NCBI GenBank assembly: GCA_964521305.1
Contig: CAZFQZ010000011.1
Coordinates: forward strand, 1 to 34,109
Origin: CAZBEJ01 sp964521305
Lineage (GTDB): Bacteria > Patescibacteriota > Microgenomatia > UBA1406 > GWC2-37-13
Reading direction: 5' to 3'
DNA: 34,109 bases
The notes under the pieces were generated by a model that was not told the origin of the DNA, did no database searches, and saw only the letters and a program-made list of their open reading frames with translations. The first letter of the stretch is position 1, and every line of letters begins with the position of its first letter. This document shows positions 31,323 to 34,109 of the stretch, one piece after another. A program made the translations under genes and the position numbers.

Positions 31323-31936
31323 AAACAAGAATAAAAATTTGCGGAATCCGGAGACCGGATAGTGCGATCGCGGCCATCGAAGCAGGAGCGGATTATATTG
31401 GTTTTAATTTCGTCAAGACATCAGGACATTATATAAATGTAATTGAAGCAAAATCCATAATCGAAAAGATTCCCGGAAAAATTCAGATAGTCGGCATATT
31501 CCAAAATATGAATTTTGAAAAAGTAAATGAGATCGCTTCGGATCTGAAATTGAATTTCGTCCAACTGCATGGAAATGAAGATATGGCATATATTTACAAA
31601 ATAAAATCTAGAATCATAAAAGCGGTTATGGTGCCATCAGATAGTTCCTTGGAAAGTTTAGTCACAATCATGAAACCTTATGACGTTGATTACTTTCTCC
31701 TCGATAGGGAACGACAAGGCACTGGTAACATCATCGACAACAAACTTGCGCGAAAAGTCAGCGAACGATTTCCCATTTTTTTTGCCGGTGGTTTAAATGG
31801 TGATAATGTTGCATCAATAATACAAAACGTAAGACCGTATGCGATAGATGTTACCGGCGGTGTGGAAACAAACGGAAAGGAAGATAACGAAAAAATTATC
31901 AATTTTATCAATAAAGCGAAAGGGGTAATTCTATGA
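31319..31936 (+). CDS. trpF: Phosphoribosylanthranilate isomerase
   Basis: A 205-residue TIM barrel performing the Amadori rearrangement before TrpC. It has the general-base cysteine in KICGIRRPDSA, GADYIGFNF, FVQLHGNED, the catalytic Asp in YFLLDRERQGTG, FAGGLNGDNV and the phosphate-binding IDVTGGVETNGKED. The base composition is AT-richer than trpB, but the motifs are intact. It overlaps trpC and trpB by four bases each. Confidence 0.94.
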   Translation: MKTRIKICGIRRPDSAIAAIEAGADYIGFNFVKTSGHYINVIEAKSIIEKIPGKIQIVGIFQNMNFEKVNEIASDLKLNFVQLHGNEDMAYIYKIKSRIIKAVMVPSDSSLESLVTIMKPYDVDYFLLDRERQGTGNIIDNKLARKVSERFPIFFAGGLNGDNVASIIQNVRPYAIDVTGGVETNGKEDNEKIINFINKAKGVIL

Positions 31937-33171
31937 ACCTTCTGCCCATTCAGTTTAAAAAAGGACATTTCGGTAAATACGGAGGAAGATACGTGTCGGA
32001 AATGCTCATGCCCGCGTTGATCGAACTGGAAAAAGAATATGAGAAGGCAAAGAAAGACAAAGCATTCAGGAATGAATTCCAATATCTTTTAAAAACTTTT
32101 AGCGGCAGACCTACTCCGTTGACTTTTGCCGCAAATCTCACCGAGAAATTCGGAGGTGCTAAAATTTATTTCAAGAACGAAGGACTCAACCATACCGGCG
32201 CTCATAAAATCACTCATTGCATCGGCCAGGCGCTTATTGCGAAACGGTTGGGTAAAACTCGGCTTATTGCGGAAACCGGTGCGGGCCAGCATGGACTGGC
32301 CACTGCAACTGTCGCGGCGAAATTCGGCTTTTCCTGTACCGTATACATGGGAGAAATTGATATTGCCAGACAAAGACCAAACGTGTTTCTCATGGAGCAA
32401 CTTGGAGCAAAAGTGATTCCGGTAACATTCGGTAGCAAAACATTGAAAGACGCGGTTAACGCAGCGATGAAAGACTGGATCGAAAACGTTGCTACGACTC
32501 ATTATGTCCTGGGATCGGTTGTTGGTCCTCATCCGTATCCGACCATGAACCGTGATTTCCAGTCGATCGTGGGTAAGGAAATCAAGAAACAACTCAAGGA
32601 ACAGGAACATCGATTACCGGATTATGTCATTGCATGTGTCGGTGGAGGCAGCAATGCCATGGGAGCGTTCGACGAATTTTTATCTACATCGTCAGTAACA
32701 CTCATAGGCGTTGAGGCCGGTGGTAAAGGAAAAAAAATTGGCGATCACGCAGTCCGTTTCCCAGGCGGTTCAACCGGCGTAATCGAAGGATACAAATCAT
32801 ATTTCCTCCAGGATGACGACGGTCAATTGCAGAAAACTCACAGCATTTCCGCTGGACTTGACTATCCCGGCATTGGCCCTCAACTCAGTTACCTCCATGA
32901 TGCAAAACGCATCAAGTTCGTAAGCGCATCCGACAAAGAAGTCCTGACGACTGTCCAAACTCTGGCCAAAATAGAGGGTATTATCCCTGCCTTAGAATCG
33001 GCCCATGCTGCAGCATATGCGATAAAACTTGCTCCGAAACTGCCAAAGAATGAAATCATTGTCGTCAATTTGTCTGGTAGGGGAGACAAGGACATCTTTA
33101 TTTTGACCAAAGCATATAAAGACAAAAAATTTTATGAGTTCATGGAAAAACAAATTAAAGAAGGCATATGA
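31933..33171 (+). CDS. trpB: Tryptophan synthase beta chain
   Basis: A 412-residue PLP enzyme condensing indole and serine. It has the N-terminal HFGKYGGRYVSEMLMPAL, the PLP lysine in NEGLNHTGAHKITH, ETGAGQHGLATATVAA, the COMM-domain start ARQRPNVFLMEQLGA, the PLP phosphate loop CVGGGSNAMGAF, GVEAGG, and the final LSGRGDKDI. This is the TrpB1 type that pairs with TrpA, encoded next. It overlaps both neighbours by ATGA. Confidence 0.96.
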   Translation: MNLLPIQFKKGHFGKYGGRYVSEMLMPALIELEKEYEKAKKDKAFRNEFQYLLKTFSGRPTPLTFAANLTEKFGGAKIYFKNEGLNHTGAHKITHCIGQALIAKRLGKTRLIAETGAGQHGLATATVAAKFGFSCTVYMGEIDIARQRPNVFLMEQLGAKVIPVTFGSKTLKDAVNAAMKDWIENVATTHYVLGSVVGPHPYPTMNRDFQSIVGKEIKKQLKEQEHRLPDYVIACVGGGSNAMGAFDEFLSTSSVTLIGVEAGGKGKKIGDHAVRFPGGSTGVIEGYKSYFLQDDDGQLQKTHSISAGLDYPGIGPQLSYLHDAKRIKFVSASDKEVLTTVQTLAKIEGIIPALESAHAAAYAIKLAPKLPKNEIIVVNLSGRGDKDIFILTKAYKDKKFYEFMEKQIKEGI

Positions 33172-33956
33172 CAAAACTCGAACAAAAACTGGCGGAGATA
33201 AGAAGGAGGGGTCGAATCGGCCTCATGACTCACGTAGTCATCGGCTATCCGACCCTTGAAAAAACCGTAAGCGTCGTCAAAGCAATGGAACAGGCAGGAA
33301 GCGATATCGTCGAACTACAGATTCCATTTTCCGATCCGGTGGCAGACGGACCGACCATCATGCACGCATGCGAACAATCCTTGGAAGGAGGAACGAAAGT
33401 CAAAAATGCTTTTTCAATTATGAAATCCTTGTCTGTTTCCCTGCCAAATCCACTCTTGTTCATGGCATATTACAATACCGTGTTCAAATACGGTACCGAC
33501 CGGTTCTGCAAGGATGCGAAAGAAGCCGGAGCAGACGGATTGATCGTGCCTGATATGCCCATAGACGAAGAGCGGAATGAACACTTTTTTGCATCGTGTC
33601 GGAACCACGGGCTCCATAACATCAGGGTCATGTCATCAGCATCGGACGATAACCGATTGCGAAGGAACATGGCTGTGGCAAACGGTTTCGTATATTTTAC
33701 CGCTCACCAAGGCATCACCGGCGCAAAAAAACATCTAGACCAACACCTGGTCGACCATCTGAACAAAATAAGACGATATACCGATCTTCCGATTGCAGTC
33801 GGATTTGGTATCTCGTCGAGGCAGCATATTAATGCTTTGCAAAATCGCGCAGATATAGCGATCATCGGCAGTGTACTGATCGATATTATTGTCAAATCAA
33901 AGAAAAATGAGGCGGAACGTAACGTTGCACAATTTATTCGTTCTTGTATTTCCTGA
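33168..33956 (+). CDS. trpA: Tryptophan synthase alpha chain
   Basis: A 262-residue TIM barrel cleaving indole-3-glycerol phosphate to indole, which tunnels to TrpB. The catalytic glutamate lies in VELQIPFSDPVADGPTIM, where the aspartate is also kept; VELQ replaces the usual [IV]ELG. It also has LLFMAYYNTVFKYG, GLIVPDMPIDEE, FVYFTAHQGITGAK (usually YYVSxxGVTG) and the phosphate loop VGFGISSRQH. It is the last gene of the operon. Confidence 0.94.
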   Translation: MTKLEQKLAEIRRRGRIGLMTHVVIGYPTLEKTVSVVKAMEQAGSDIVELQIPFSDPVADGPTIMHACEQSLEGGTKVKNAFSIMKSLSVSLPNPLLFMAYYNTVFKYGTDRFCKDAKEAGADGLIVPDMPIDEERNEHFFASCRNHGLHNIRVMSSASDDNRLRRNMAVANGFVYFTAHQGITGAKKHLDQHLVDHLNKIRRYTDLPIAVGFGISSRQHINALQNRADIAIIGSVLIDIIVKSKKNEAERNVAQFIRSCIS

Positions 33957-34085
33957 TAATTGTGATATCATATTATGTATGACGACGTCACTCAATTTTT
34001 GGTATTTTTACTTTACCGCCAAAGGCGGCGTTGGGGTTTTTGAAGAAAAAACCTTATAAAAGCTAAAAATACTTTTAGAAACCAA
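33957..34085. promoter_or_regulatory. Post-trpA region with a hairpin and a short reading frame
   Basis: CCGCC-AAA-GGCGG (34016-34028) forms a short GC hairpin, followed by an A-T hairpin GGTTTTT/AAAAACC (34035-34041 with 34047-34053). A 22-codon frame (33975-34043) ending RQRRRWGF crosses it, containing FLVFLLY. TTGTAT and TATCAT (33944-33971, 16 bp apart) could be a promoter. It may be a terminator stack or a leader for a gene beyond the window. Confidence 0.3.
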
Positions 34086-34108
34086 CCCGCCGGAAGGCGG
34101 GATTTTTT
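34086..34108 (+). terminator. Intrinsic terminator at the right edge
   Basis: CCCGCC, loop GGAA, GGCGGG, then ATTTTTT. A six-base-pair GC stem with a T-run is a standard Rho-independent terminator, about 130 bases after trpA. It could end the trp operon. Confidence 0.8.
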
Positions 34109-34109
34109 G

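Noticed and set aside
1..34109. CRISPR arrays, insertion sequences, prophage or rRNA genes
   Set aside because: No regularly spaced repeats, transposase or integrase frames, phage genes or rRNA-like sequences were seen.

Overview
This window looks like a chromosomal segment of a Candidate Phyla Radiation (Patescibacteria, Parcubacteria-like) bacterium. That is an inference from several traits. The housekeeping proteins are compact (a 153-residue EF-Ts, a gamma-length DnaX of 346 residues). Several families are typical of this group (a TrpR/YerC-like regulator, a DHH-like phosphoesterase, a lone RecR/RNase J pair, archaeal-type CMP kinases). Genes are tightly packed, and many start codons sit 5-9 bases downstream of a -10 box, which implies leaderless mRNAs. 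UGA is used as a stop, including in many ATGA gene overlaps, so this is not an SR1/Gracilibacteria lineage with UGA recoded to glycine. No lineage can be named more precisely from sequence alone.

Layout. 1-2460 (minus): a tandem ATP-grasp ligase that runs off the left edge. 2583-5506: a membrane-anchored double-AAA+ ClpB-like ATPase, translationally coupled to thymidylate kinase. 5589-6890: a small membrane-anchored Ig-like protein and GalU. 6942-9870: rpsB, tsf, frr and the rseP-like site-2 protease. 9910-11006: two tandem CMP-kinase paralogs. 11146-11589 (minus): a TrpR-like regulator bracketed by long perfect palindromes. 11795-17460: proS, a DHH-like phosphoesterase, rpsU, a truncated ybeY, dnaX, ybaB and prs. 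17457-19808 (minus): recR and RNase J. 19846-20970: a SufT-type protein, a coiled-coil protein, tRNA-Pro(CGG) and tRNA-like debris. 20971-26076: an orphan protein, enolase, phosphoglycerate mutase and cysS. 26096-27379: a MurF-like ligase. 27376-34108: a complete trpEGDCFBA operon with a consensus promoter, a structured leader and a terminator.

The trp operon is the most striking part. Full tryptophan synthesis is unusual for this generally auxotrophic group. The leader contains a 20-codon reading frame with one Trp codon placed three bases before the first of four mutually complementary segments (ACCCTCC / GGAGGGT, twice). The fourth segment contains the trpE Shine-Dalgarno sequence. This is the 1:2, 3:4 versus 2:3 geometry of classical Trp attenuation, but the 3:4 hairpin has no U-run and would hide a ribosome binding site instead of ending transcription. 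I propose it as a translational attenuator built around a nearly leaderless leader peptide.

Most other genes are core metabolism and information processing: glycolysis (eno, gpmI), nucleotide supply (tmk, prs, CMP kinases), translation (S2, EF-Ts, RRF, S21, ProRS, CysRS), RNA decay (RNase J), recombination and replication (RecR, DnaX). No CRISPR array, insertion sequence, rRNA or prophage was seen.
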